From positions 18,724,001-18,788,000 of the forward strand of contig CM106586.1 in the NCBI GenBank assembly GCA_048013815.1: DNA of 64,000 nucleotides. Reading direction: 5' to 3'. This DNA comes from Setoptus koraiensis (taxonomy: Eukaryota; Arthropoda). This document shows positions 11,936 through 24,850 of this stretch, in pieces. The notes under the pieces were generated by a model. It saw only the letters and a list, made by a program, of their open reading frames with translations, was not told the origin of the DNA and did no database searches. The position numbers were made by a program, and so were the translations under genes. Within the stretch, counting starts at the first letter, position 1, and each line of letters opens with the position of its first letter.

Positions 11936-14900
11936 ATCATTCGCATGCTGGCTTTGCTGACAGAGCCGCTCGCGGCTCGAAACGAGCGACTTTGACTTTA
12001 TTAATGAGGCTACAGTGATGGCCAAATCGCTAGTTAGCCTCATTAGAGAGCATCATTTTTGTTGATCGCATCGCTCTCTATTCATGAGGTGTCCATGTCA
12101 GAGGATTATCATTAAAATAGCATTAATTTGCGGCCAGTCGCAACTGGTCGCACACACACTGTTACTGTTAGTTACGTAACAACACACACTGTTACTGTTA
12201 GTTGCGTAACAACACACACACAGTTGGCTATCGCATATCGCCTGTCAGTTGCTGTTGTTCGTGACGATTTATTTGCGGACCAAACAAGACAACGAAGGCG
12301 ATAGATTTAAACACGAATAAACACTAATAAACAATGTGTACAAAGTGAACGGTGAATGCCAATGAACGGCAGCGCCACATTAAAATTTAGGCCACCGCAC
12401 TAACAACTTGTAAGCTCGCTCGCCGAGATGTTATCTTGCGTAACAGCAACAGCGGCGCCGCAACAGCGACAGGTAAAGTCGTCATCGCGTTTGAATTTAA
12501 ATTTAAACGAAAATTTAAATGAAAATGAAAATTAAATTCGTACCAAATTAGAATACGAAACGGCTCATCAAGAGCCACGCCAAATCAGCCGGCCACGGCG
12601 ATGGCCAACGTTGGCCGGGCCATTCACGAGCCATGCATAAATGGTCAAGTGAATCAGTGAGATTGCGCAGCGTTCGTGCACTCGTTGTCACTGGCTCCGC
12701 TGACCACAACAACTGACCAAAACAAATTTGCGCCGCATCACACACAATTGGCCGGCACAAACGGCACAAACGGCACAAACGGCACAAACGGCACAGATTA
12801 AGCGAGATTATTATTACATGACATCATAATAAACAAAGTGCATCAACAAACAAGCAAGAGCGCGATAACTGTGACGTAATCAAGGCAAATGTTGCTGAGA
12901 GAAAGTATTTAGTGTCTCGTATTTAGTGTATGTATCGCTTAGTTAGCCGCTGCCGCCAGTCGGCTCACAATTGAGCTGTTGAATGGCGGCCGAAAAGCGT
13001 GCCTTCCTAATGCAATAATGTGAGTCGCAGCTTGTCCAATGGCCCTATTACGTCAGCCGCGGTGTGATGGAGATACAATTATGCTGGCGAAAGTAAAGGT
13101 AGTTCGTGAAGGCACAAATTGGGGCGACTGCGGTGTGTCGGACTGCGTTGAACGTAACGCCGCCTCGCACTTACAAAGTGCACCGTCGGATATCTCCGGC
13201 CGGCTGACCGCATCAGCATGAATATTCATGACACCGGCAGTGTGACAGCACCGACAGTTGTTGTTGTAGCTGTTGATGTTGTTGTTGCTGTTGTAGCTTT
13301 TCATGTTGCAGTTGTTGTAGCTGCCGAGGTTGTTGTGTTGCGGTCAGCTGACAGTTGTCAGTCACTTGGCCGCCACATAACGGCCCCCATCGATTTGTGA
13401 CGTGTCCGCACAGCTGATTGCCGATCATGCCATGACTGACAGTAGTAATTTGACAGTTACAGATCGACCAGCCGACGACAAGCCGGCACAGCTGATCGGC
13501 CGGCACAGCTGACTGGACAGCCGTCACATCTGACACACGCTCATACAGCCAATGTGCAACAGACGTAACAAATAGCGAACCTGGCGGCCAACAACAACAA
13601 CATCTCAATCAATTCAATCATGCGGCCGTCATCGGCTCCACTCAGGTGTCAGCTGCAGGCAACAAGTGCACAAAGCAACAAGTGTGTATGTTGCTAATTT
13701 GCAACTATCCACCATCGAGATCGGGCCGGCCGGCCGACCGACCGACCGACCGACCGACCGACCGACCGACCGACCGACTGGCCGAGATCTGGCCGGCCGG
13801 GCTTGGCTAGATCTGATTGTGCGCGCAAAGTCCATTGTGAGACACGAGGCGAGGTGTCGACGGGTCGGGCCGGCAGTGCGCGGCGGCGGCTGCGGCTGCA
13901 CAATTGATCGGGCCCGATCAATTGTGTGCGCCAACACACGGGCTAATTGGCATGCGAGCCCAGTCATCAATTTCAATTTCAAGTGGTCAGTCTGTCTTTG
14001 TTGTTGCTGGCAGCGTCGGTGCGCCTCTCGCTGCTTGTAATCGCTGCCCGATCACTATCACCTATGCGCTTGCCTGTAGACAGACAAGGTTATTACGCAA
14101 TCGTTATTATTGTTATTGTGGCGTGTGTGTTAACAGCGACAACAATAGACTGACAGGCGGCAGCGGCGGCGCTTGCACAATACACTTGTTATATAACTTG
14201 CTAGCAACTTGTTATATTACAATACTTGTTATATAACAAGTCACAATACTCTAACTGTACAATACAGCATAAACAGTGTGTGATGAATATATACGGTGAG
14301 TGCAAGTGCCAAAAAAAGACAACATCAATTGTATCCGGCAATTGGTCGCTCTCACACTCTCATACAACACAACTGCTCATGCTGGCCAGCGATTTCATTC
14401 AATTCAATTGGCAATTTCGATCGGCCAATCAACGTAAACAATAGCAACAATAATGATGATATCAGCCGATCCAATCAACGCCAACTCCGCTCAACAGTTG
14501 GCCGGCCAGCGCCCATTGTGTGTGTGTGTGTCGACAACAAGTGGCTGGCCACTTTGTTTATGCTTTTGTTTGCCTGTCGTCGGTGTGTGTCGATGCAATT
14601 ATTACGGCATTATTAATGGCGCAACTGCAATTAAACAACACACACACACACACAAATCACGACAATCAGCGATTCTTCCTGCCCACAATGTACGATGCAA
14701 TAAAGAATAAATATATATTTATTTATATATTGAGACGGTTGAGCGGCGCCACTGGCCGCATATTCGCTTGGCCGAGCCGACGGCGACAGCACCAACACAA
14801 GCACGGTCGCAGTGTCCAGTAATTGGCTCGCTGTCCATCGATACATCGATGCGTTGGTGGCTGTGAGACAGTGCAAAGAAAAAGAAAATCCAACACTGGT

Positions 14901-16961
14901 CAGCCGATCAGCCGATCAGCTGATCAGCTGGTCAGCTGGGCGACGAGAGTATTATGTGTATTATTGTGTCGTTGCGCAATCGCTGTGATTTGATTGGAGA
15001 GCGTGATTTGGCCGATCACGGTCGATCACCGTTGCTCGCCGTTGCTCGCTGTTGCAGTCGCTGCCCATAGGAGAAAGTGAGGCCCAGACACACACACACA
15101 ATTGTTGTTGCGTAATAGCTGCATAATTTGCAGCCTATTGTATGTAACTGTATGCGCTTGCACACTGGCCCAAATGATTATTGCACCAGCCTGTCTGGTA
15201 TTAACTGGTTGTGCATGTAGCTAACTGTAACATGTATTTGTTGCCTATTAGACGGGCGCCTCTAGCGGACCTTGCGAGCACCATTTTTGGTGTGGCCCAT
15301 GTTTATGAGCGACTGACGCAACAGCGCCAAAGCGACTGACGCAACAGCGCCAAAGCGACTGACGCAACAGCGCCAAAGCGACAGAGAGCGACAGTCTTGT
15401 CGCCAAGACCGCTGTTACGTCACAGTTGGCTGGCATTGTGGCAGCGGCGAGAGTATTGCACACAGCGAACAGCGACAAACGGGCGAGCCACTTGTGTTCG
15501 TATTCTTTTGGCGAGACTCTGTCAACCAGAAGTGAAGCTGACCAACGACTGACCACTTGTTGTGGCAGCAACAAAGAACTGGACGAACGCATTGTGTCGG
15601 TGGCCAATTGTTGGCCCGTTGTTGCCCGCGATTGGCTTGTGCGGCCGGCCGGCCGGCCGCATTGGCGCGCAATCGAATGCGGCCACTGGCTGATCTCATC
15701 TTGGCAAAAAGATGAGATTTTATCATTACTTTATCTTTATTTTTACTTTCGTGTTCACTGCGACCGTTCGGGCCGCAGAACGATGAAACATCTTTCTGAA
15801 ATGTGTGTGAACGTTGCTCGATGGCCGTCCGATGACCGTCCGATGGCCGCCCGATGGCCGCCCGATGATTGGCGGCCGGAGCGTGCCACAAGCCGCCCTG
15901 TACGGGGCACACTTGTTGCATGCGCCAACACACAATTTTGTATCAAACGGCGGCAGCATCATTATAAAAGGGAACGGCATCATTTGGTGGCAGTGCCTTC
16001 CCGAATTGGCAAATAATAATGCGATTCCCCGATAATGCGATTCCCTAATAATGCAATTGCCGTTGCAGCCAGTTTACAGCAAACAGAGGCGAGACAAGAG
16101 CGACGGCGCAACTTGGCCAACGCACACCAAGCCAAACTTCCCGAACAACAAAATCCCCGCAACCAAAAGGGGAACAATGGCAGCCCGATTGGCGCCAACA
16201 ACAATTAGATTAATGATGATGCAACAATCTATGTTTGGTCAGTGGCAGTTTGAGCGCTACAAACTGCGCTTCTGACGCAACAATCACAATGCTGTCGTCG
16301 TTGTTGTTGTTGTTGCTGTTGTTGCTGTTGTTGCTGTCGCTGTTGTTGTTGTCGCTGTTGTTGCTGTTGTTGCTGTTGTGGGCAGATCGGCAGCAAAGGG
16401 GATGCGCTGGCCATTGGAGATGGTCGCTGTCATTTAGTGGCCGCTTTCGGCAATAATTTGTGCAGTTTGCGGCAGCCATTGGCCACTAGCGACCAAACAC
16501 AAATGCATATTGCAGTCGATGATGATATAAAGTGTAATGTACAAAATACAACAACAACCACAACAGCAACAACAGCAACAACAGCAACAGAACTAATTAA
16601 CTATGCATAGATATTGTGCGCGTCACGAACTGTGCGCTAACAAGACCCACCGACACAATGCCGCCGACAGCACAGACTTTTTTGGCCAGCTCGCCGCCGC
16701 TGCGAATAACGGCCGCAACGGGCATTGCGCAACAAGCAACGGGCAACAGGTAACGGGTGACGGGTAGAGGGTGACGTCACTTAGGTAACCGTTAGCAGTG
16801 GCCAGTTACATAACCGTTGGTAGTGGCCAGTTGCATGGCTGTTGGCAGTGGTCAGTGGCGTCACTAACGGTGCGGTGTAGTTGTGTGCGTGAATTAATAG
16901 CGCGCGAATAGCGACTGAACACCATTAATCACAACGTCATTTGTTGTTGCTGGCGTTGTTC

Positions 16962-17025
<64 letters not shown>

Positions 17026-19503
17026 CTGCTGCTGCCGCAGTAACTAATATTGTTGTTGTTGTTACATAACTTTTATAACAATTTGTTATTAGTAACAAAC
17101 ACAACAAAACAAATGGCTGTTGCTGTTGCCCAGTTGCTCACACAACACAACTTATTACGTAAGCAGTGCGGCCAGGTGAGCGGTGGCCGTTGCGTAGGCG
17201 CTTGCGGTATCCATATTGGCATCAGCTGTTGAGCCATCAACAGCAGCTATCAACAGCAGCTATCAACAACAACAACAACAGCAACAACAACAACAACAAC
17301 AACACTGGATTAGCTCAGGTGAGAGACCCAATATGGCGGCTCATTGGTACCCACACGTTGCGACGCCCACCGTTGTTGTATGGGCAAGCGTTGAACCAAT
17401 TTGCAGATTGTTAGCTGCAGATTAACAGCGCACAGTGCAGCGCGGTAATTAATGAATGATATACGGATGTTTGGGCACGAATTACATCGCATAAATAACA
17501 ACAGTAGTTACATAACGCATGCCCATGACACACACACACACACAAACGGGCAATTTGTTACCTGAGACACACAACAACCCGTTACGCAAACAGATTGGCT
17601 GACAAACTAATGAACACACTCTGGTGTGTTATGTAATGTCCATCAATGCCATGCCTATTGCTGACGCTGCTTTGAGCGCGTCCAGTGGACACTTGAGCCT
17701 GTTACGTAACACACTCTTGCGCAACACACTCTTGGGTTACACACACGACAAAACATGGAGATAAAACGTGCGACCAGACTTGTGGGGACACTCACACACA
17801 CACACACAAATGTGAGCCCGCTGGCCGGTGCCCGAGAGCTGGGCACACAGCTATCATCGCAACGGTCTTGCCAGCGAAAATTCCCTGGCAAGACGCTGTG
17901 TGATTGCGCAATGGCCGGCCCAAGGGACGGCTCGTCGGTTCATTGGTCACTCGCACTCATCGCAGGCTGTTGGCGGCGCGCAAACGGCCGCCAACAGCCG
18001 AACGCCATAGCCGGCGGGACTATTAATGGTCGTCGGCGTTATTAGCCAATTGCGCTGCCAGGCGCCGTCGGACGCTGTCGGGGATGCTTGTGTGTTTGTT
18101 TGTATAATCATAATACATTATGTAATGTTTATGCATGCAAAATAGGCAAATCGTCATCACGACGACACACCAACGAATTAGCGCACAAATTATAGCGCAC
18201 ATAACGGCAACGTCACGATTGAGCCGATCCAATTCTCTCACCAATAAACAAATCCACTGACCACTGGCCCTTTTCACACTGACCGCTCGCCGCTTGCATG
18301 CTGACCACTGGGCCGGCGTACTGGCCGGCGGCACGGTATCGAGCAGCCGGCAAACAACGAGACAGTTGTCATGCTTTTTGTCGTCGGTTGACACACACCA
18401 TTGTCGCAACAATGGCCACTAAATTGGGCGATCGCTGCAGCAAGCAACTAGGAAATGGCGCACACAAAGCTCATGATTCATCACAGATTGATCGCAATCA
18501 ACGACAGTCCGCCCCAACCATACGGCACGCTCGATTGGCAAGCTCGATCGGCAAGCTCGATCGGCAAGACCGATTGGCAAGACCGATTGGCAAGACCGAT
18601 TGGCAAGCTAAACTGGCGAGCCGCGGCCAGTGCAGCCGCGGAACAATGGCCATGGAAATATCGACAATGGAAACATCGACAATGGCAATTGCGAGAGTGG
18701 AAACATCGACAATGACAATTGCGACGGGGAAAACATCGACAATCGAATACTCACCTCAAATGTGTAGGTCTTGTGACGCTGACAGGTGACCACTCGTATG
18801 CAATCGACTAGCGATATTATTTTGGCAGGTATTTGTTTCTTGTATTTCATTTCGGTGTCGAACAGCTCCAGCCGCTGGATGCCCGATTTGCTGCCGTCAT
18901 ATAGCACCAGGTACTTCCTGTGCCATTTCTGTTGGCGCGTTTCCGGTTGATACATTGATGATTGCGTCATGTCGTTCAGTTTGTTTGATGTGGCGGAATG
19001 TGTCGGTGTTGTTCGATGTGGTGGCATGTGTCGGTGTGGTGGAATGTGTCGATGTTGTAGATTTTGTCGATGCGGTTCATTTTGTCGATGTTGTGAGCCG
19101 TTGCAGGTCGAGTTGTTTGGTGGGCGACATGCACATTTGGGTTGATTGATTTTTTGCAAGCAGCGTCAAATCGATCATCGTTCGCGAATAACACAAAGAA
19201 ACAGATAAATTGGTTAGTTTGCAGTTGCATCAAATTGAGCTGACAATGAGACATTGGGGGCCGATGTTTTGCGCGCCAGCCACAACTGAGCCAACGAGCG
19301 GTCGCACTGGGCCGCATCGGGCCGCATCGGGCCTCACTGGGCCGCATCGGGCCGCTTTGGGGCCCGTTCGCCAGCCACTGGCCTCAAAATGATCCCGTTC
19401 AAAAGCGTGCAAAACAAAGATAGAGATAACTCACCCTGAAGAAGCCGCTCGACGATTGCATGGACAAATTTCCACACTTCACGATGCGCTGAGTGTCGTC
19501 CAT
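4805..19503 (-). CDS. Dok: Docking protein (DOK family), PH + PTB adaptor
   Basis: DOK proteins are cytoplasmic adaptors phosphorylated by tyrosine kinases. The coding exons are 19503-19435, 18928-18755 and 8560-4805. All junctions are phase 0, giving 1332 aa. Exon 1 starts MDDTQRIVKCGNLSMQSSSG. The PH domain (about residues 5-112) is completed by exon 2 (KWHRKYLVLYDGSKSGIQRL) and the start of exon 3 (HLFAAQSYQDMNDWVNCLRL). The IRS/DOK-type PTB domain lies at about 430-641 and carries the hallmark LWSWPYQCIRRYG and FEAGRKCTSGPGQFIVQT. A low-complexity insert of about 70 residues (about 473-545) splits the first PTB strand from the rest. The C-terminal 690 residues are disordered and rich in Ser, Asn and Gln, with tyrosines in YSEI, YASI, YNGH and YAKI contexts. 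I saw no YxxP site. At 1332 aa it is two to three times the usual DOK length. Intron 2 is 10,194 bp. The family call is secure; the DOK subtype is not. Confidence 0.92.
5629..5700. repeat. ATT/AAT triplet run coding poly-Asn in Dok
   Basis: Interrupted triplet repeat in the last Dok exon, read as an Asn/Ser tract on the minus strand. It is in frame and lies in the disordered tail, so length changes would be tolerated. Confidence 0.8.
6747..6787. repeat. TTG/CTG triplet run coding polyQ in Dok
   Basis: Triplet repeat read on the minus strand as about a dozen Gln residues, just after the PTB domain. A second polyQ run is at about 8115-8147, between the PH and PTB domains. Confidence 0.85.
8629..8696. 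repeat. 12-bp tandem repeat (GTCCGTTTGTAG)
   Basis: Four consecutive copies plus one shifted copy with single-base changes (TAG, CAG, TAG, TTG endings). It lies just upstream, in the minus-strand sense, of the third Dok exon. Confidence 0.85.
8981..9028. repeat. 16-bp tandem repeat x3 (GCCAGTTATCCCGTTG)
   Basis: Three identical consecutive copies, followed by degenerate GCGAGCCAGCCA-type repeats to about 9085. Confidence 0.9.
9357..9376. repeat. (CA)n microsatellite
   Basis: Pure CA dinucleotide run in Dok intron 2. Similar short runs occur near 10158-10180, 14638-14655 and 17528-17544. Confidence 0.85.
11165..11239. repeat. (CAA)n microsatellite, about 25 units
   Basis: Uninterrupted CAA triplet array, with further impure CAA units on both sides (about 11137-11310). 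It makes long artificial poly-Asn, poly-Thr, Cys and Val frames on the two strands that are not genes. Confidence 0.95.
11900..11929. repeat. (CT)n microsatellite
   Basis: Pure CT run in Dok intron 2. Confidence 0.85.
13733..13778. repeat. (CGAC)n tetranucleotide array
   Basis: About 11 units of CGAC preceded by a GGCCGGCCGG block. The array is CpG-rich and is flanked about 120 bp downstream by a perfect 28-bp palindrome. Confidence 0.9.
13899..13926. repeat. Perfect 28-bp palindrome
   Basis: The arms are 14 bp (CACAATTGATCGGG and its complement) with no spacer. It lies in Dok intron 2. Confidence 0.95.
15309..15377. repeat. 23-bp tandem repeat x3
   Basis: Three exact consecutive copies at 15309-15331, 15332-15354 and 15355-15377; the unit begins GCGACTGACGC. 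Confidence 0.95.
15693..15718. repeat. Hairpin, 10-bp stem
   Basis: ATCTCATCTT and AAGATGAGAT are separated by a 6-nt loop. Confidence 0.8.
16962..17023. repeat. (CA)n microsatellite, about 30 units
   Basis: Long pure CA run in Dok intron 2, the longest dinucleotide run in the left half of the window. Confidence 0.95.
18532..18612. repeat. 13-bp degenerate tandem repeat
   Basis: About six units resembling GATCGGCAAGCTC / GATTGGCAAGACC. They sit next to a second repeat (about 18655-18745) built on ACATCGACAATGG, close to the splice donor of Dok exon 2. Confidence 0.85.
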
Positions 19504-19894
19504 TTGGCCGGTGTTTAGTTGATTGGTGTTTCGTTGAGTGTCTCTTGACTTGTTGTCTTGTATAAATATTATATAACGTCTACGTGACGTGTGTGCTGAA
19601 AATTATTGAAATTATCTGTTTAAACTTTATTGAAAGTTCAGTCTGTCGGTTGTCATTCACTTGGCGTATCTGAATTGTTCATGAGTGTTGTGCTGTTTCA
19701 ACGGTGTGGCTTGTTGGTCGGATCTGTGAGCTGTTGGTACAATCGTTCACCGTGATCATCAGTAATTAATGTGCCAAGGCAAATATCATTCAATTTTAAG
19801 CAACAATTGTGGCTTCGTTGAGTGTGTCGCTTGCGCCAGGGGTCATTGTCTCACTGACCACTGTCCACTTTCATGTTGTTACGTGTGTTGTTGT

Positions 19895-19896
19895 AG

Positions 19897-19964
<68 letters not shown>

Positions 19965-19980
19965 GCTGTTGCTGTTGTTG
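19895..19980. repeat. (TTG)n triplet array, about 28 units
   Basis: Nearly pure TTG/GTT array with two CTG interruptions at the 3' end. Confidence 0.95.
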
Positions 19981-21155
19981 TGCGCGCAATGTTGTTGTTG
20001 CCAAATTTTTTGGATGATGATGTCACATAAGTGTGTCACGTCACGTGCTAGAAAAAGATGATGCAAACAATGAAAACATATGACAGGCACAATGAGAAAT
20101 GATGATACCGTCAGTGTTGTTGTTGTTTCTTGTTTAGCAATCTCGTCACGAATGATGAGTGAAAGCGATTCGAGAATTGTTGTCTAAACTTGGCTGGACT
20201 ACCATTGATTGAAGCAGCAGCAACAACAACAACAGCACACTTACAAAGCTGCGGCAAAACTGACAGCGAGCAACAGCAACCTGTTGCTGCCGTCGTCGTC
20301 GTTGTTGCTGTTGTTGTTGCTGTTGTTGTTGTAGCTGTTACTACCTGTTGTTGGCACTAACTGCTAATGCAATTCACAGTTAGACTCATTCGCCTAGACG
20401 CCGCCTAGCTCGTCGCTGGCGAGACCGCCCTCTGTCTCTCACTGTGTGCAACTATCTGGCGAGCTTCGCCTGACAGTTGGCTGCTCAAATGCCGAGAGAG
20501 CTTGCTTCTCGCGGCTTGTGTGTGCAATCGTGAGACACAAATGCAAATATTGGCAGTTTAATTTAAATAAATAAGCTTCGCATTGATAGAGAGATGCCAA
20601 TGAAACAAATCGATTGCTCGCCGACCAACAAAAAGATCCACTTGCTATAATTGTACAAGCTCTCTCGACATTGGGCACCGTGCTTTACCTGTGCCGGTGT
20701 GCAATATAACACAGTGATATATAGCATAGTGCAATATAACGCTTTTCATGGTCAACACATCCGCTTCTTGGGGGCCGCTGCTGGCTCGCCCTGTCGCACA
20801 AATTGTGCATTACAAATTACATTACTTCTTGGTGGTATTTTAGTTTGAGGGTATTTTGAAGGTATTTCATTTTGAAGGTACTTTATTTCAGAGGTATCAA
20901 CCATTGAGACAGCTATTAATACGACAGAGCTAACAGGCAGAGATTTGTCACAGGCACAAAACGGGCCTGTCCGAGGCGCACCGTCCAACGGGCGATCTCG
21001 GCATATCAATAGTAAGCAAACGATTGGCCGACGGGTGCCGACAGGCCCGTGGAAACAAGGGCGCTCGAAAGGGCAAAGAACTCGGCTTTTTTCGGTGGCA
21101 TTTCGGACATTCTCACTCGCTGGCCAGTGACAACTGACCAGTCAATCTGGCCTAT

Positions 21156-21174
21156 CACTGATATGATATCAGTG
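21156..21174. repeat. 19-bp palindrome
   Basis: CACTGATAT and ATATCAGTG around a single G. Confidence 0.8.
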
Positions 21175-22588
21175 CATGGGAAACGAGCGATAGAGTTCCC
21201 ATAGAATATTGATATCGTATTAAATACAATTCATTAGTATTCATTAGCGGCTGGCCAGCTGGCAACCACCGACAAACCAAGCTCAATTTGCTCACCGGCA
21301 GAAGCTCAATTTGGGCGACCAGTCAACACTTTTGGCCGCCATTCGGCCCCGTTTGACCCGGGCCGTCGCTGGCCAGACGGTCGCTGGCGAGACGGCGCCA
21401 GCAGACTGGCTGGCCAAACAAAGATGGAAGCGCCAAGATCGGCCAGTTCGAGACGCCAAGATCGGCCGGTTGGAAGCGGGGCTCAATTGTCAATTTTTGG
21501 CCGACAATTGAGCTTTCGCTTCGTGTACCTGTGGTTTCGCTTGTCGCTCGACGAGCACTCTCGATATCGCCACCGCTGTGGCTACTTCGACAGGTGCTTT
21601 CGCTGGCTCGTTTCCACTGGCCGCACTGGCTGTCCAGTGTCCAGTGGCCGCTGTCCAGTGTCCGGTGGCCGCTGTCCAGTGGCTATCGATTGTTGTTGTC
21701 GTTGTATCGTGAGTAAATAGACCAGTTACAGTGTCGAGCAATCGACCAACTCAAACACTCATTGACCAGTGACTGGAGAGCAATTTTTTGCCGCTTCTTG
21801 TTGTGCGTTTCGCCACCATTGGCCTTTTGGCTCTTTTGGACCCTGTTGGACTGTTTAGTTTTGCGCCGTTATAAGCACGCAATTATCCGTTTAATGTGCC
21901 CGTCGCTCTATTGGCCCTGCTCGCCGATAGCCAAACAAATCCATCTCAAATGGATTTATCCGCCAACAAACACAAGTGAAGCGAGTGAGTCAACCCACAA
22001 TGGCCAGCAACAATGCATAATGGGAGCACTCGATGTTACCAACTCGATGCTATCAACTCGATGTTACCAACTTGACAGTGTCCAGTTGATACTATCAACT
22101 CGATACGACAGCGACAATTTTGCCCGAGTAACATTGGCCCGGCTCAGCTCCAATGTGGACCCACTCTGGCCAGCGCAAGCGCTCTTTGGCCGCGTTGCAA
22201 GCTGGTCGGACGTGAGCCAGTTGTCGCCACTTTTATTTGGCCCTTTTCTATTGTTGGCTCCCGTTGGTCAGCTCACGTTTGATAGGCATGCCCGGTGCTG
22301 GACGACACCCGCTGACGGTGCCCATTATCGCCTCGGCGAGCATATAAATATAAGAGTTAATTTTAATGAAAATATTTGCCCAAAATAACTGGAAAAAGTG
22401 AGTGAGTTTGGCCATTATCGGCCAAACAAACACACAGTTTAACGCCACGGCGAAGTGGCCAAAAACAACCAGCGCCACTTGCCGATTGTGTTAACAGCCA
22501 GCCAGATACACAATATACTATAATAATCAATTGGCGAGCCAAGTGCCAGCGGCAGCCGCTCACACTCGCACCAACGGCAACCGACGGG

Positions 22589-22654
22589 CAACCGACAAGC
22601 GACCGGCAGGCAACCGACAAGCGACCGGCAGGCAACCGACAAGCGACCGGCAGG
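22589..22654. repeat. 22-bp tandem repeat x3
   Basis: Three exact consecutive 22-bp copies starting at 22589, 22611 and 22633, each beginning CAACCGACAAGCG. Partial copies lie on both sides. Confidence 0.95.
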
Positions 22655-22952
22655 CGACCGAAGGCAGCAGCAAATAAACGGCAACCGAAGGCAACCGATA
22701 AAGCCGATTAGGCCGAAATTGTTATGTCCGAATCTGTGCGATAATCCGGCCCGTCGCGCCTGTGTCAGCCAGTCTGGGCAAACAATCCGATGCGTCGTGT
22801 CTAAAAATAAATAAATATCCGCGCGCTTGTTTGGATTGGACAGCGAGCAAGTTTTGGCTGGCACGATCTTATCTTGAGTTACAATTGTTAGGCAGGCGAT
22901 TTATTCAAAATGTGCAAGCTTTTGTCGCCGGCAATCAATCCATCAATCGCTC

Positions 22953-22974
22953 ATCATCGATCATGATCGATGAT
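22953..22974. repeat. Perfect 22-bp palindrome
   Basis: Self-complementary around ATCGATCATGATCGAT, with no spacer. Confidence 0.9.
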
Positions 22975-23212
22975 TGTGTCAGTGGACACATCAACACAGC
23001 AGATATTTTGATATTTTGATATTTTGATTTGATTTTGGTCGCTCGGCGCGATCTTGGCAAGCGATGGCGCATCAGCCAAGACCAAGCGAGAGTGAAAACG
23101 AGTGAAAGCCCGCCAGCGCTAATCCACATCCAATCCAGCGGACATAATCTGTCAATCGCCACTCATTGATGACTACTCATCAATGATGGCTCATCCAATG
23201 ATGAGACGCGCT

Positions 23213-23278
23213 CGCTTGACCGGAAGCGAGCATGGACGCTGGCGGCAGTGAGCGCCTATGCTCGCTTCCGGTCAAGCG
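23213..23278. repeat. Hairpin with perfect 21-bp stem and 24-nt loop
   Basis: The left arm 23213-23233 begins CGCTTGACCGGAAGCG. The right arm 23258-23278 is its exact complement. There are no mismatches. Confidence 0.95.
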
Positions 23279-24765
23279 ATGGAACTGGCAATTGAGTGAG
23301 CTGCGCGCAGTGTCGCCGGCCATGCTCCGGCGATTGTTGTGACAGTGGCAACAGTGACAGTGGCAACACGGTGACACAACACGCTGACAGAGCGCACAAT
23401 AGGTGCCATATATCTGGCCACTTGTTACGCAAGCGGCCAGACGGTTCTGTCGAGCTGTGAGCTGTGCGCTGTGCGATTTGCATGGCACAACGCGACCCAT
23501 AATGCGATATACACATGATACAGTCACCTTGGCGCACACACACAAACCGTTATGACAAGAGATTTGACAACAATTTGTTGTCGCTGTTTACGACCAGCCA
23601 TGTACGACCGGCCGTCACATGGCTGGCAAGCGACGGTTGTAAACAATAACTAGAGAGAGCAAATAACTCAATAACCAGATGACTGAACAACCAAACGACT
23701 GCTAATGACTGGACAACCGAACGGCCGAACAACCAGATAACAGACTGACTGACCAGATAACCAAATCACTGAATGACCAGATAACCAAATCACTGAAATA
23801 ACTGGATAAAGTTGCGCGCGAGTGGCGCGCTCACACACAATTAATTAGCATTGTGTGTCGCGCAGATATTAATTTTCGATGGCTATTGGCAAGCTTGGCC
23901 GGCCGGCCGGACACAGCACACACAGTTTGGCACAATTTGCACAAAAACGCCCGACGCACACGCACACCTAATGATTGATGGTCATGAACGAGCGTTGCGT
24001 TACGCAACTGACTGGCGTTTCATTGTTTGCATAACACAACCCGTTGCTTGCTTTATGTTTATCTCGCAACAATCGCCCAATGATCGCACAACCAGCGCAC
24101 AACAATCTGCTGCTCGAGTTCAGCGAGCCGAGCCGGCCGCCAAGCAAGCAACAAGTGTGACATTGACCATCCAGTCGCTACATGTTGCGCATTGTCCGGC
24201 GCGACAATATAACATGTAACACAATCGCCTTGGCACACAGCGCCACACAGCCTTGTAACAAGCGCAGTGTCAAGCTTGTTTGTCGGAAGCGACGAGAGCT
24301 CGCAAAAACAATGACGCAACTGACAAACTGTGTGCATGGCAGTCGTTGTGCCATGACTGACCGGTGGCCACCAAGCGCACACACAACAGTGAGCGCTGTC
24401 AAAATGGGCGACAAGCCCAGTTGGTTGCGTTGTCCAGTTGGCCCGCAAACAACGGCCCTGATTAGTAGCCGAGCAACAACAACAACAACAGCAACAACAA
24501 CAACAACAACAACTGTTAGTGGCGCTCGTTGCCTGATGCCTATCACGTTGTTAGCCGGCCGTGAGCCCATATACGACTGTGATATATGTTACGTAACAGG
24601 CTCACAGGCGATTTCGGCCACAACCAGCGTCAGTGTCGCTTGACCAGCTCACAATGGCCAGTGGTCAGTGTGAGCTTGTTAGTGTCGCAAGTGGCCTAAT
24701 GAGCAATGTGCGGCCCGTCAGCGGCTCACCCAACGCTCGTCACAGCACTGCGCGTCGCCCGGCAC

Positions 24766-24850
24766 CAGGTAACCGGCGCGTCAGCTGACACAGGTAACCG
24801 GCGCGTCAGCTGACACAGGTAACTGGCGCGTCAGCTGACACAGGTAACTG
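24766..24850. repeat. 25-bp tandem repeat, 3.4 copies
   Basis: Units start at 24766, 24791 and 24816, with a partial unit at 24841. Each starts CAGGTAAC and ends CAGCTGACA. The third differs by one base. Confidence 0.95.

Larger units (their letters stand above)
8561..18754 (-). other. Dok intron 2 (10.2 kb), repeat-rich
   Basis: This intron lies between acceptor AACAATAG (ending 8561) and donor GTGAGTATTCG (from 18754), read on the minus strand. I find no convincing gene inside. Its many short open frames come from simple repeats and low-complexity DNA. It holds dozens of microsatellites, several 12-23-bp tandem repeats and at least two strong hairpins. Confidence 0.8.

Noticed and set aside
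15426-16016. 196-codon plus-strand frame with an overlapping 172-codon minus frame
   Set aside because: Both strands are open over the same GC-rich repeats inside the Dok intron; no motif.
19769-20090. Poly-Cys, poly-Val and poly-Asn frames
   Set aside because: Products of the TTG array at 19895-19980, open in several frames at once.
21762-22388. 208-codon plus-strand frame
   Set aside because: Starts at a non-ATG codon, has no domain, and overlaps other open frames in low-complexity DNA lacking stop codons by composition.
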